Of a stretch of DNA of 48,420 nt, positions 6,932 through 13,710 are shown one piece after another. The notes beneath the pieces are model-generated. The model did no database searches, was not told the DNA's origin, and was given only the letters and a program-made list of their open reading frames with translations. The stretch comes from a virus. A program made the position numbers and the translations under genes. Every line of letters begins with the position of its first letter. Position 1 is the first letter of the stretch. The DNA is taken from positions 1-48,420 of the IMG/VR virus record IMGVR_UViG_3300008110_000086. One strand, 5' to 3'.

Positions 6932-7177
6932 ATGAACGACACAAACGATATCGAATCAATGAAGGCAGAGGTTGAACATTATAAAAAACTCTGCATTCGT
7001 TCTCAGTTTTTGTTAGATGAAGGCATAGATGCTATGATAGGCATAAAAGATGCTTTGTCTAAATTGCTTAATGCAATTAAATTACATAAATTTTCCATAG
7101 AAGATAATAAAAATATCGATGAATGTAACGCTAAACTATGGGATTTGTTGGATGATGAAACTTTTAGTGAATGGTGA
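6932..7177 (+). CDS. Small helical protein, 81 aa
   Basis: I do not recognise the family. The acidic product is almost entirely helical, with a heptad-like pattern suggesting a short coiled coil (residues 5-60). It starts 15 bases after the HEAT-like gene and ends 6 bases before the next start, so it belongs to the plus-strand operon 6203-7929. No good ribosome site precedes its ATG. Confidence 0.6.
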   Translation: MNDTNDIESMKAEVEHYKKLCIRSQFLLDEGIDAMIGIKDALSKLLNAIKLHKFSIEDNKNIDECNAKLWDLLDDETFSEW

Positions 7178-7183
7178 TAAACT

Positions 7184-7411
7184 ATGGATATCAAATTTTT
7201 TAATTTTAAAAATCAGGAATCAGAAGCCGCCAAATTATCAGAACCTAACCAAGAAGATATTACCAAATTTCTCAGGGCAGATTTCAAAAGATTGCAAAAA
7301 ATTGATCGCAAAATAAAAATTATAAATGTGTCATACAAATTAGCATCTGTGATTACACTTTTAATCATGTTCACCATTATTTTTTACATAACATATTTGA
7401 AAACCAAATGA
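7184..7411 (+). CDS. Small tail-anchored membrane protein, 75 aa
   Basis: The product has a charged cytoplasmic N-terminal part (1-50) and one membrane helix near the C-terminus (about residues 52-71, YKLASVITLLIMFTIIFYIT). GGTGAT upstream may serve as ribosome site. The stop overlaps the start of the phosphoesterase gene (ATGA), which points to translational coupling. Function unknown; it could anchor a partner from the same operon at the membrane. Confidence 0.6.
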   Translation: MDIKFFNFKNQESEAAKLSEPNQEDITKFLRADFKRLQKIDRKIKIINVSYKLASVITLLIMFTIIFYITYLKTK

Positions 7412-7929
7412 GCAATACATTTTTCATTTCAGATACACACTTTGGCCATCAAGGCATGTGTTTTTTTACCAAAGATGATGGTACAAAAGTCAGACCTTGG
7501 AATAATGCCAATGATATGGATGATTGCATGGTCGCAAACTGGAATGCAATCGTCAAACCTAAAGACAAAATTTACCATCTTGGCGATGTAGCTATAAAAA
7601 GAAAGCACCTAGAAACCCTTGCAAAACTAAATGGGGAAAAAATACTCATCCGTGGCAATCACGATATTTTCAAACTAAATGACTACGCACTGTATTTCAA
7701 GGATATCAGAGGCACTCATAAATTTGATAAGTTTATACTGTCACATTATCCCATACACAAGGAATCTATTCCACATTGGTGCAAAGCAAACTTGCACGGT
7801 CATACCCACTACAAAAAAGTAATGATAAATAGTCTGCCTGATCCACTATATGTCAACTTGTGCGTTGAATGCACTAACTATAAACCAGTACCTATAGAAG
7901 AACTAAATAATTATCTGCCATCAGTGTGA
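7408..7929 (+). CDS. Calcineurin-like metallophosphoesterase
   Basis: The 173-residue product has all metal-binding blocks of the family: SDTHFGH (D9, H11), GDV (D60), GNHD (N84, H85), SHYP (H113) and GHTH (H132, H134). The compact single-domain form is typical of small phage and bacterial phosphoesterases acting on nucleotides or phosphoproteins. The substrate cannot be told. Its start overlaps the preceding membrane-protein gene by 4 bases, and its TGA stop lies inside copy B of the 71-nt repeat. Confidence 0.88.
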   Translation: MSNTFFISDTHFGHQGMCFFTKDDGTKVRPWNNANDMDDCMVANWNAIVKPKDKIYHLGDVAIKRKHLETLAKLNGEKILIRGNHDIFKLNDYALYFKDIRGTHKFDKFILSHYPIHKESIPHWCKANLHGHTHYKKVMINSLPDPLYVNLCVECTNYKPVPIEELNNYLPSV

Positions 7930-7993
7930 CTTTGCACACATTCACTTGCAACAAGTATTACACACAATGTTTAAACCGAAGCCAACAAAAAAA
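7923..7993 (+). repeat. 71-nt direct repeat, copy B (post-stop element)
   Basis: Nearly identical to 6074-6144, differing at four positions. It again begins with AGTGTGA so that the stop codon of the upstream gene (7927-7929) is part of the repeat, and contains the exact 19-nt motif at 7924-7942. It fills the convergent gap between the phosphoesterase and the sulfotransferase-like gene. Copying by recombination or a shared 3'-end function could both explain it. Confidence 0.8.
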
Positions 7994-8007
7994 AGCTGGA
8001 CTAAAAA

Positions 8008-8640
8008 TTAGTTCAGATAACCATTCATCTTTAACCAATCCGCAAAAGCATCCTGAACAACCTGCAAAGTTTCTGAGTCTAACCTATCCCTATATGTGGA
8101 ATCAGCCTTGTTACTGATATGCTTTTTGCTAATATACTCCCCAACCAAAGCCTTGTTATTTCTATTCTCGGCAATATAATCTATTCTCCTTAACACTTCA
8201 TCCACATCAACTCGCAATTTGCAAATTTCAAATATTCTCGTAATTACTTGACGCTTATTTTCTTCAAAACTTTCAAAAATAACTTCAAGATCAGAATTCT
8301 GCTTCCAATAATTGTACTTTTCAACTATATCATTCAAAAAAATATTAATTTTTTCTTCGCTTAAAAAACGTATATCCAACATGCCAAAATCTATGCTGCT
8401 AGCCAAAATATCACGCAAATCCCTCTTCGTTGTAAAAATCACATCAGCCCAATCCCTTAGTCCGTCATCACAACTGTGGACCTTTAAAATATTAAATTTC
8501 TTTTCAGACTTTTCAACAAAATTATTCTCATAACCAAAATTAATTTCATGCTTAGGAAATAATTGCTCCAAACCAACCCTGACAATGTTGAAAATTCTTA
8601 AACTGCCAGACCTAGGTATCCCAGCTACTAATATGTTCAT
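8008..8640 (-). CDS. Sulfotransferase-like protein, second of a tandem pair
   Basis: The 210-residue product begins MNILVAGIPRSGSLRIFN. The P-loop-like GIPRSGS matches the PAPS 5'-phosphosulfate loop, and TKRDLRDILASS (about residues 91-102) matches the 3'-phosphate-binding RDPRD-x-x-x-S element. Sulfotransferases move sulfate from PAPS to carbohydrate or protein hydroxyls. Its ATG overlaps the stop of the paralogue at 8637 (ATGA), so the two are co-translated. Targets could be host or virion glycans, by inference. A related P-loop kinase is less likely because the second motif fits sulfotransferases well. Confidence 0.7.
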   Translation of the reverse strand: MNILVAGIPRSGSLRIFNIVRVGLEQLFPKHEINFGYENNFVEKSEKKFNILKVHSCDDGLRDWADVIFTTKRDLRDILASSIDFGMLDIRFLSEEKINIFLNDIVEKYNYWKQNSDLEVIFESFEENKRQVITRIFEICKLRVDVDEVLRRIDYIAENRNNKALVGEYISKKHISNKADSTYRDRLDSETLQVVQDAFADWLKMNGYLN

Positions 8641-9281
8641 ATTTTATACCCGTTGTCTAAAAGCCAATGACCAAAATTGTCATTTATTAATTTAGTTTGA
8701 TCTTCGCTTAATCTCTCACTGAAATGCAAATTTGTGTTCTCGCTAATATGATAATGACTCATTAAAGTCACCCAATCATATTGATCACGCTCCAAAACAG
8801 AATTTTTCTTTATCTCCTCCACACCATCCAAAACATGACCATAATTCGTATCAAATAACCCAAGTTTTTCAGAAACATTCATTATGTCTCTTAATCCAAA
8901 CCTGCCATACTCCTCATACACTAGCTCATAATCCGAATAAACCCCCCACAAATCATGCATCGCAATCACAGCATGCAAGAAGTTAAGTAAAACTTCATCG
9001 CCATAAACTCTCCCACGATGCTTGTGGAACTCCAAACTACTAGCTGCAACATCACGCAAATCCCTCTTCGTTGTAAAAATCACATCAGCCCAATCACACC
9101 ACTTTTGATCAAAATAATGTAACTTGATTATGTTGTGTACGCCAGCTTTTTGTAAATCAAATTTGTCATGCCAACCACAATGCAAACTCTCAAAAGAAAA
9201 TTTTTGCAGTAAAATCAATCTTATGATATTATACAACCTCGTACTCCCACTACGAGGTATGCCAGCTACTAAAATGTTCAT
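8637..9281 (-). CDS. Sulfotransferase-like protein, first of a tandem pair
   Basis: The 214-residue paralogue of the 8008 gene starts MNILVAGIPRSGSTRLYN and carries TKRDLRDVAASSLEF in the middle. Overall the two are well diverged, but they share a 45-base stretch with no differences (8410-8454 and 9051-9095) covering WADVIFTTKRDLRD. The DNA at the start of both genes is also very similar. This points to duplication followed by local conversion or strong constraint. No Shine-Dalgarno box is evident before its start. Confidence 0.7.
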   Translation of the reverse strand: MNILVAGIPRSGSTRLYNIIRLILLQKFSFESLHCGWHDKFDLQKAGVHNIIKLHYFDQKWCDWADVIFTTKRDLRDVAASSLEFHKHRGRVYGDEVLLNFLHAVIAMHDLWGVYSDYELVYEEYGRFGLRDIMNVSEKLGLFDTNYGHVLDGVEEIKKNSVLERDQYDWVTLMSHYHISENTNLHFSERLSEDQTKLINDNFGHWLLDNGYKI

Positions 9282-9298
9282 GACGTAAAAGAGAAATT

Positions 9299-9415
9299 AT
9301 GAATCCCTTTTTTCAAATTATCGCTATCAAAATTTTTGAATACATTTTGTTCTTGGCCATCATGGCCTTAATCATCTGCCTGTTAAGCATCGGAGAATTC
9401 AACAAAAAAGATTAA
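9299..9415 (+). CDS. 38-aa single-pass membrane peptide
   Basis: The short frame encodes a peptide that is nearly all hydrophobic from residue 7 to 31 (including FLAIMALIICLLSIG) and ends with EFNKKD, consistent with one membrane helix and a charged tail. AGAG lies 6 bases upstream. It diverges from the sulfotransferase-like pair by 17 bases and its stop touches the convergent gene at 9412. The size recalls phage holin- or inhibitor-like peptides, but there is no evidence for a specific role. Confidence 0.5.
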   Translation: MNPFFQIIAIKIFEYILFLAIMALIICLLSIGEFNKKD

Positions 9416-10041
9416 TCAGATTCGACCCCCTCGCTATCTATTATCTCATAATAAAAACTATCAGTGTGTTCACTAGTCCACCTGTCAGATCTCTCACACA
9501 CAAACTCCTCCTTGTCTACTTTATACCTAGGTATATTGTTTACATCCAAAGGCTTAGTTATAAAATTAGAATCCCTCCACAAAATCCGATTGTTTGGCTG
9601 CAACGCAAAACAACCATTGTCCAATTTAATCAAGTGAGCGTTTTTGTAATCCTGCGGTGTCAAACTGTAACTATTGTTCTCCCAATCAAACGTCATCATG
9701 TACGTACCCCATTCCAACGATTTGTCCTTCAAAATCACCCTGCAACGAAAATTATTCAAATAACTAAATTTACACACCGTCATCTCATTTCCAAAACAAT
9801 TCCATAATTGCAAAAAATCTAAACATGTAGATGCAGCATCCGTTTTATGCACCAACGCAGATATTGGCACGTTTGCCCTCTGCACCCCACTCTCAGTCAT
9901 ACAATGAAATAACATAGCCCTCTGGTGTACACTCCTAGCAGAAAATACACATGCCCTTTCATACTCCCCATGACCCTCCTCATAAGCAAACATGTGCTCT
10001 CTCCTAATGTACGCATAAAAAGGCTCAATATTAACATTCAC
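9412..10041 (-). CDS. Hypothetical protein, 209 aa
   Basis: The soluble product starts MNVNIEPFYAYIRREHMF and continues with a beta-rich, Trp/Tyr/Cys-containing sequence (LDFLQLWNCFG, FDWENNSYSLTPQDYKN, LQPNNRILW). It has the look of a compact single domain conserved in large phages, but I cannot name a family. It is convergent with the 9299 peptide and is followed, across 89 bases, by the divergent ABC-domain gene. Confidence 0.65.
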   Translation of the reverse strand: MNVNIEPFYAYIRREHMFAYEEGHGEYERACVFSARSVHQRAMLFHCMTESGVQRANVPISALVHKTDAASTCLDFLQLWNCFGNEMTVCKFSYLNNFRCRVILKDKSLEWGTYMMTFDWENNSYSLTPQDYKNAHLIKLDNGCFALQPNNRILWRDSNFITKPLDVNNIPRYKVDKEEFVCERSDRWTSEHTDSFYYEIIDSEGVESD

Positions 10042-10130
10042 AAATCACCACAATCTTTCTCTTTAACCATTGCAATCAAATTAGTTATCACATACAATTT
10101 ATTTGAAACATTCATCAAGGATGGAATTAA

Positions 10131-10958
10131 ATGATCAAAGAAATCCTCAAAGAAAATAAATTACAAATTGCCTCAATTTACTCGCTACTTATCATTCAAT
10201 ATGGTTTGTTTGCTATAATGCCATATCTCCTCGGCAAAGCCATTGACGATTTGCTCAAAAAAAATAGCACCGGCCTCGTCACACTTCTTATAGCCGAAAT
10301 TGCCGCCCTACTTCTAGGATTCTTCCTCAAAAGATATGACACAAAAGTATTCATGAAAATATTTTGCGATAAAGCAATCAAAGCAGTACAAATTCTAAGA
10401 GACAAAAATATTCTGCCATCCAAAATCGCCGCCAGATACCAACTAGTAGGCTTTTACTCGGATTTCTTCGAATATAGCTTGCCACAAATCATAAACTCAT
10501 TCATCGGCGCAGGAACAGCCCTAACCATGCTTTATATCACCGATCATAAAATTGGCCTAATAGCCAGCATCCTTTTCTTCCTCATGATTCTGGTAAACAA
10601 AATTTATAGCTTCAAAACACAAAAAATAGATCTCGATATTCAAAATAATAAAGAAAATGTTAACCACACCCTTATCGAAAATCTTGAATACAAACCACAT
10701 CTCATCAACCTAAGTGCAAACTATGTAAAAAAATCAAATCTCGATGCTGCTAACTTCTTTTTTAATGATTCGCTATCAATCATTATGCACGTATCCATAA
10801 TGATGATACTCGTTTACACAAATCCTACAGTAGGCGCTATTACATCCACACTACTGTATGTCGATAAATTATATGGCGTGACTTACAATATATTCTACTT
10901 CTTTATGTTCATGCGATCCATAGAAAATACCAACAAATTACTCCACGAAATGGATTAA
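10131..10958 (+). CDS. ABC-transporter membrane domain without ATPase
   Basis: The 275-residue product has about six hydrophobic segments (near residues 13-35, 45-65, 120-140, 143-163, 218-235 and 245-262) arranged as in ABC exporter membrane domains. No Walker A, signature or Walker B motif follows; the protein simply ends. It resembles the stand-alone six-helix ABC_membrane_3 type. An AAGGA ribosome site lies 8 bases upstream. No separate ATPase subunit is visible in the window, so it may pair with a host ATPase or act alone. Confidence 0.7.
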   Translation: MIKEILKENKLQIASIYSLLIIQYGLFAIMPYLLGKAIDDLLKKNSTGLVTLLIAEIAALLLGFFLKRYDTKVFMKIFCDKAIKAVQILRDKNILPSKIAARYQLVGFYSDFFEYSLPQIINSFIGAGTALTMLYITDHKIGLIASILFFLMILVNKIYSFKTQKIDLDIQNNKENVNHTLIENLEYKPHLINLSANYVKKSNLDAANFFFNDSLSIIMHVSIMMILVYTNPTVGAITSTLLYVDKLYGVTYNIFYFFMFMRSIENTNKLLHEMD

Positions 10959-11413
10959 CAACATCCACTACTACCACACGACCCACTTACCCCACATTTG
11001 TCTGGAGCTAAACAATTAGCATTAACACTCTTCAAATGAATAGTTACCGTCTGTTCACTCAATTGCACCAAATTGATAAAATATAAACCCAAAGTTTCAG
11101 TCTGATACTCAAAAATAACAGGCAAATTACCCAAATCTAAATAACCACCAGCCTCAATAATCCTCATCAACTTGTCTAAAGTTATTTGATGATCAACATC
11201 ACTGGCAACCCAAAGTTGCATACTACAATAATCTTCTCTCCTCTTAACACCCCCACAGTCTACAAAATCCTTTTGAATCCGACCTATCTCAGTAACATGA
11301 TAATGTTCAGGCACATACTTTCCATCAGGCAAACAAAAACGAATCTTTGATTCCAAACTTAATTTATTCAATATTCCAAGAAATTCATTCAAACTCATGT
11401 CGCTGTATGTCAT
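10955..11413 (-). CDS. DUF6428-like protein with Cys-rich tail
   Basis: From the ATG at 11413 (GAGGTG 7 bases upstream; a TTG at 11428 is less likely) the product is 152 residues. The body contains FCLPDGKYVPEHYHVTEIG, FVDCGGVKRREDYCSMQLW and VASDVDHQITLDKL, which match my memory of the DUF6428 family, often seen near bacterial arsenic-resistance genes. The tail CGVSGSCGSSGCC carries four closely spaced cysteines and may bind a metal. It converges with the ABC-domain gene by a 4-base overlap. Role unknown. Confidence 0.65.
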   Translation of the reverse strand: MTYSDMSLNEFLGILNKLSLESKIRFCLPDGKYVPEHYHVTEIGRIQKDFVDCGGVKRREDYCSMQLWVASDVDHQITLDKLMRIIEAGGYLDLGNLPVIFEYQTETLGLYFINLVQLSEQTVTIHLKSVNANCLAPDKCGVSGSCGSSGCC

Positions 11414-11476
11414 TTTGCACCTCAACAATATTATAGAAAAATTTGTTTTTCAAATTGTATAAAGATAAAATTTTTT

Positions 11477-11887
11477 ATGAATAAATTTTGCAATTCCTGC
11501 AAACAAGAAAAAACAATCGAAAGTTTTAGCTATAAATCAAAAATAAAAGGCACAAGACACTCTAAATGCAAAACATGCCACAGAATTGATCAAAAAAAAC
11601 ATTACCAAAAAAACACCGATTACTACATTCAAAAAGCTAGCGAAAAAAAGAAACAAACCAGAGAATGGTGGCAAGAATATAAAAAACAATTCAAATGCGC
11701 TTGCGGCGAATCTCACCCAGCTTGCATCGAATTCCACCACCACGAAAAAAATAAAGAAGATGATGTCTCACACATCATGAATAATGGCAGTAGAAAAAAA
11801 GGCTTGGAAGAAATCAAAAAATGCATTCCTATTTGCAGCAATTGTCACAGAAAATTACACTATGAGTTGAGATATAAAAGCGGGTAA
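11477..11887 (+). CDS. HNH endonuclease
   Basis: The 136-residue product starts with a zinc ribbon (CNSCKQEK ... CKTCH, residues 5-36), followed by a basic helical linker and an HNH core. The core has CACGESHPACIEFHHHEK, with FHHHE as the first His block, and CIPICSNCHRKLHYE as the second, with CxxC and HxxxH zinc ligands. Enzymes of this type nick or cut DNA and often behave as free-standing mobile genes. Its last codons and TAA stop (AGC GGG TAA) are formed by the 3' end of a tRNA-like sequence on the other strand (11880-11949), which suggests that it moved in beside a tRNA. Confidence 0.85.
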   Translation: MNKFCNSCKQEKTIESFSYKSKIKGTRHSKCKTCHRIDQKKHYQKNTDYYIQKASEKKKQTREWWQEYKKQFKCACGESHPACIEFHHHEKNKEDDVSHIMNNGSRKKGLEEIKKCIPICSNCHRKLHYELRYKSG

Positions 11888-11949
11888 CGAGATTCAAACT
11901 CGTACTAGAAACCTGTGTAAGGATTCAGAAATTTAAAATTAATCCCGAT
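11880..11949 (-). pseudogene. Broken tRNA-Gly copy (3' half intact)
   Basis: Bases 11880-11912 are identical to 13496-13528, the T-arm and 3' acceptor strand of the intact tRNA-Gly. Beyond that, similarity continues only as AAGGATTC in the anticodon stem. The D-arm and the 5' acceptor strand (GCGGGTA in the good copy) are degenerate; TCGGG is present but does not complete the stem. The anticodon loop no longer reads TCC. It looks like a partial duplication or att-type remnant. It overlaps the stop codon of the HNH gene. Confidence 0.65.
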
Positions 11950-11957
11950 GATATGCT

Positions 11958-13355
11958 TTAAGTAATATTTTTAACTTTTTGCATCAAGTCTTCAAAGTTC
12001 ATGCGACCCATAGCCTTTGCCAATTTGATGGCGTAAGGCTGGGTGTTCCAACTGCTGACATCAAGATAAATTTTATCTTTATGCTCTTCAGGGATGACTA
12101 AGCCGCTGTCGATAAGCATTTTCAAAATTGGATCGTCAAGCTTTTCTTTGGGAACTTCAATGTTTTTAAGTTGGTATAAGACACCTCGGTAACCGTTACC
12201 CAAATCTTTTTGGATTAACTTGAAATTTTGAGTCCAATAGGAGTTTTTCAAGATTTTCTTGATCTTCTCGTCAGTGATGTCTTTGTCAAGAATGACTTGT
12301 CTTCGATTGGGAAAACCTCGGTCGTCACGAACTTCTTCTTCCCCAATAATCCCGGCATCTAATAAGGCAATGTATTCGGGATCATCATAACTAAAAAATT
12401 CGCCTTTCTTGAGTTTGGCTGTCACGGGGTGTTCTGTCACAGGCACATCTTTAAACTTTTTCCATTTTGTCTGGATACGGCTTCCAAGAGTTACTTGCTC
12501 AGCAAGCAAGAAGGGTTCTAAATTACTTGATGGGATGCGTCCTCTGTAAGCCAGTGTTGAAGAAACATCTACAGATCCTTGAGCAGTAACCGATCCTGTA
12601 TCTTCGTCTGGGGCTAAGCGGCTGGGATCGAGTCCGGTTGTATTGATGCGTATGATAAGTGGACTACCGCCATATTTATTGGCCGCTTGTTTGGCGGCTG
12701 TACGGGTAGCAGCGTCCGGGTCTGTGGATAAGTAAACTAAATCGCTATGGCTTAATGCACTAACATTCTGTGAGCCGTAGCCACCAGTAGAGCCGGTCAG
12801 ACGGCGAGGTGCCAAGCCTTTTTCTTTGATTCCTTCATACCATAGATTGGTTGAAGTGCCGTGGTAGAAATACTTGGGCATCTTGTTGGCCAGACGAACT
12901 TCTGGTCGGCTCATCCAGTATGCCACAGTTCGGTAGCGGCCATTGCCTCCCTGCATGTGCCCTGACATAAAATAATGTTCAACGGTATACTTGTCGATGT
13001 CAGGATGTTTGCTTCGTAAAGCGTTGATGATCTGGCGAAACTTCTTGGACTGTGGTCCCAACTGGTGTAGCTGAATGCGTCTATCTGAGGTCATGACTAA
13101 GTGAGGTTTATTAGTCTTGTAGTCGTAAGGAATAATGTTGCCTTTATTGTCCAATGTTAAGGCAAAATTACGACTGAGGTAAGGTTTGCCCTCATAGTTT
13201 TGAAACTTTTCGGGGTTTGTGATTTTGGGGTCAAAAATAGCTTCTGTAAGTTGCAGCCACTCCTTGAAACACCCGCACATAGTTTTGGCAGTTGTTGAGG
13301 ACAGGGTGTCGGCTAAGGGATATTTGATATGAATTTGGTCAAGAAATTTTTCCAT
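11958..13355 (-). CDS. ADP-ribosyltransferase-like protein, possibly injected
   Basis: The 465-residue product has, near residues 160-280, YFYHGTSTNLWYEGIKEKGL, LVYLSTDPDAATRTAAK, GGSPLIIRINTTGLDPSRL and SSTLAYRGRIPSSNLEPF. This order of 'YHGTS', 'VYLS' and 'YRG-IP' fits the ADP-ribosyltransferase fold of the KptA/PARP-like (H-Y type) branch, whose members use NAD to modify protein or act on 2'-phospho-RNA. Residues 26-42 hold CFKEWLQLTEAIF, resembling a capsid-targeting motif with a gp21-type cleavage site (L-T-E before A). The GC content looks higher than in neighbouring genes, like the capsid genes. It lies between the broken and intact tRNA-Gly copies. Target unknown. Confidence 0.65.
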   Translation of the reverse strand: MEKFLDQIHIKYPLADTLSSTTAKTMCGCFKEWLQLTEAIFDPKITNPEKFQNYEGKPYLSRNFALTLDNKGNIIPYDYKTNKPHLVMTSDRRIQLHQLGPQSKKFRQIINALRSKHPDIDKYTVEHYFMSGHMQGGNGRYRTVAYWMSRPEVRLANKMPKYFYHGTSTNLWYEGIKEKGLAPRRLTGSTGGYGSQNVSALSHSDLVYLSTDPDAATRTAAKQAANKYGGSPLIIRINTTGLDPSRLAPDEDTGSVTAQGSVDVSSTLAYRGRIPSSNLEPFLLAEQVTLGSRIQTKWKKFKDVPVTEHPVTAKLKKGEFFSYDDPEYIALLDAGIIGEEEVRDDRGFPNRRQVILDKDITDEKIKKILKNSYWTQNFKLIQKDLGNGYRGVLYQLKNIEVPKEKLDDPILKMLIDSGLVIPEEHKDKIYLDVSSWNTQPYAIKLAKAMGRMNFEDLMQKVKNIT

Positions 13356-13495
13356 GTTTGTATATATGAACTGTATTTATTTTTGCTGGCTCTTGCCGTC
13401 TTAAAGATAAATGCCTTGATCAGTTGTTTATCTCACCAGCGTTATTACATCTTTTAATCTAGTAAATGCAAGCCTATGCATTGTTGTTAGAAAAA

Positions 13496-13565
13496 GCGGG
13501 TAACGAGATTCAAACTCGTACTAGAAACTTGGAAGGATTCCGTGCTATCATTACACCATACCCGC
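13496..13565 (-). tRNA. tRNA-Gly (anticodon UCC)
   Basis: The minus strand folds into a full cloverleaf: acceptor GCGGGTA/TACCCGC (7 bp), D-stem GTGT/GCAC with loop AATGATA, anticodon stem GAATC/GTTTC with loop CTTCCAA (anticodon TCC), a 4-base variable loop, and T-stem ACGAG/CTCGT with loop TTTGAAT. The features GGTGTAATGATAGCAC and CTTCCAA are typical of tRNA-Gly. Oddities are a T-T mismatch in the anticodon stem and T instead of C at T-loop position 3. CCA is not encoded. It would supply decoding of GGA and GGG codons. Confidence 0.85.
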
Positions 13566-13710
13566 AAAATATGCAGAAATCGAATAATAAATTCAATTCC
13601 AACATAAAATTAAACTAGTAAGATAAAATAGATTTGTTTGAAATGTGAATGTGGATTTTCTGCCCCAGCAAGGGTATGCAAAAAAATCAACAAAAACTGT
13701 TCTAAAATTT

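Noticed and set aside
7926-8117. Open frame running through the second 71-nt repeat
   Set aside because: The repeat differences change residues in this frame, it overlaps the end of the sulfotransferase-like gene, and it has no ribosome site.
11880-11949. A second functional tRNA
   Set aside because: The 5' acceptor strand and D-arm cannot be paired and the anticodon loop gives no sensible anticodon.
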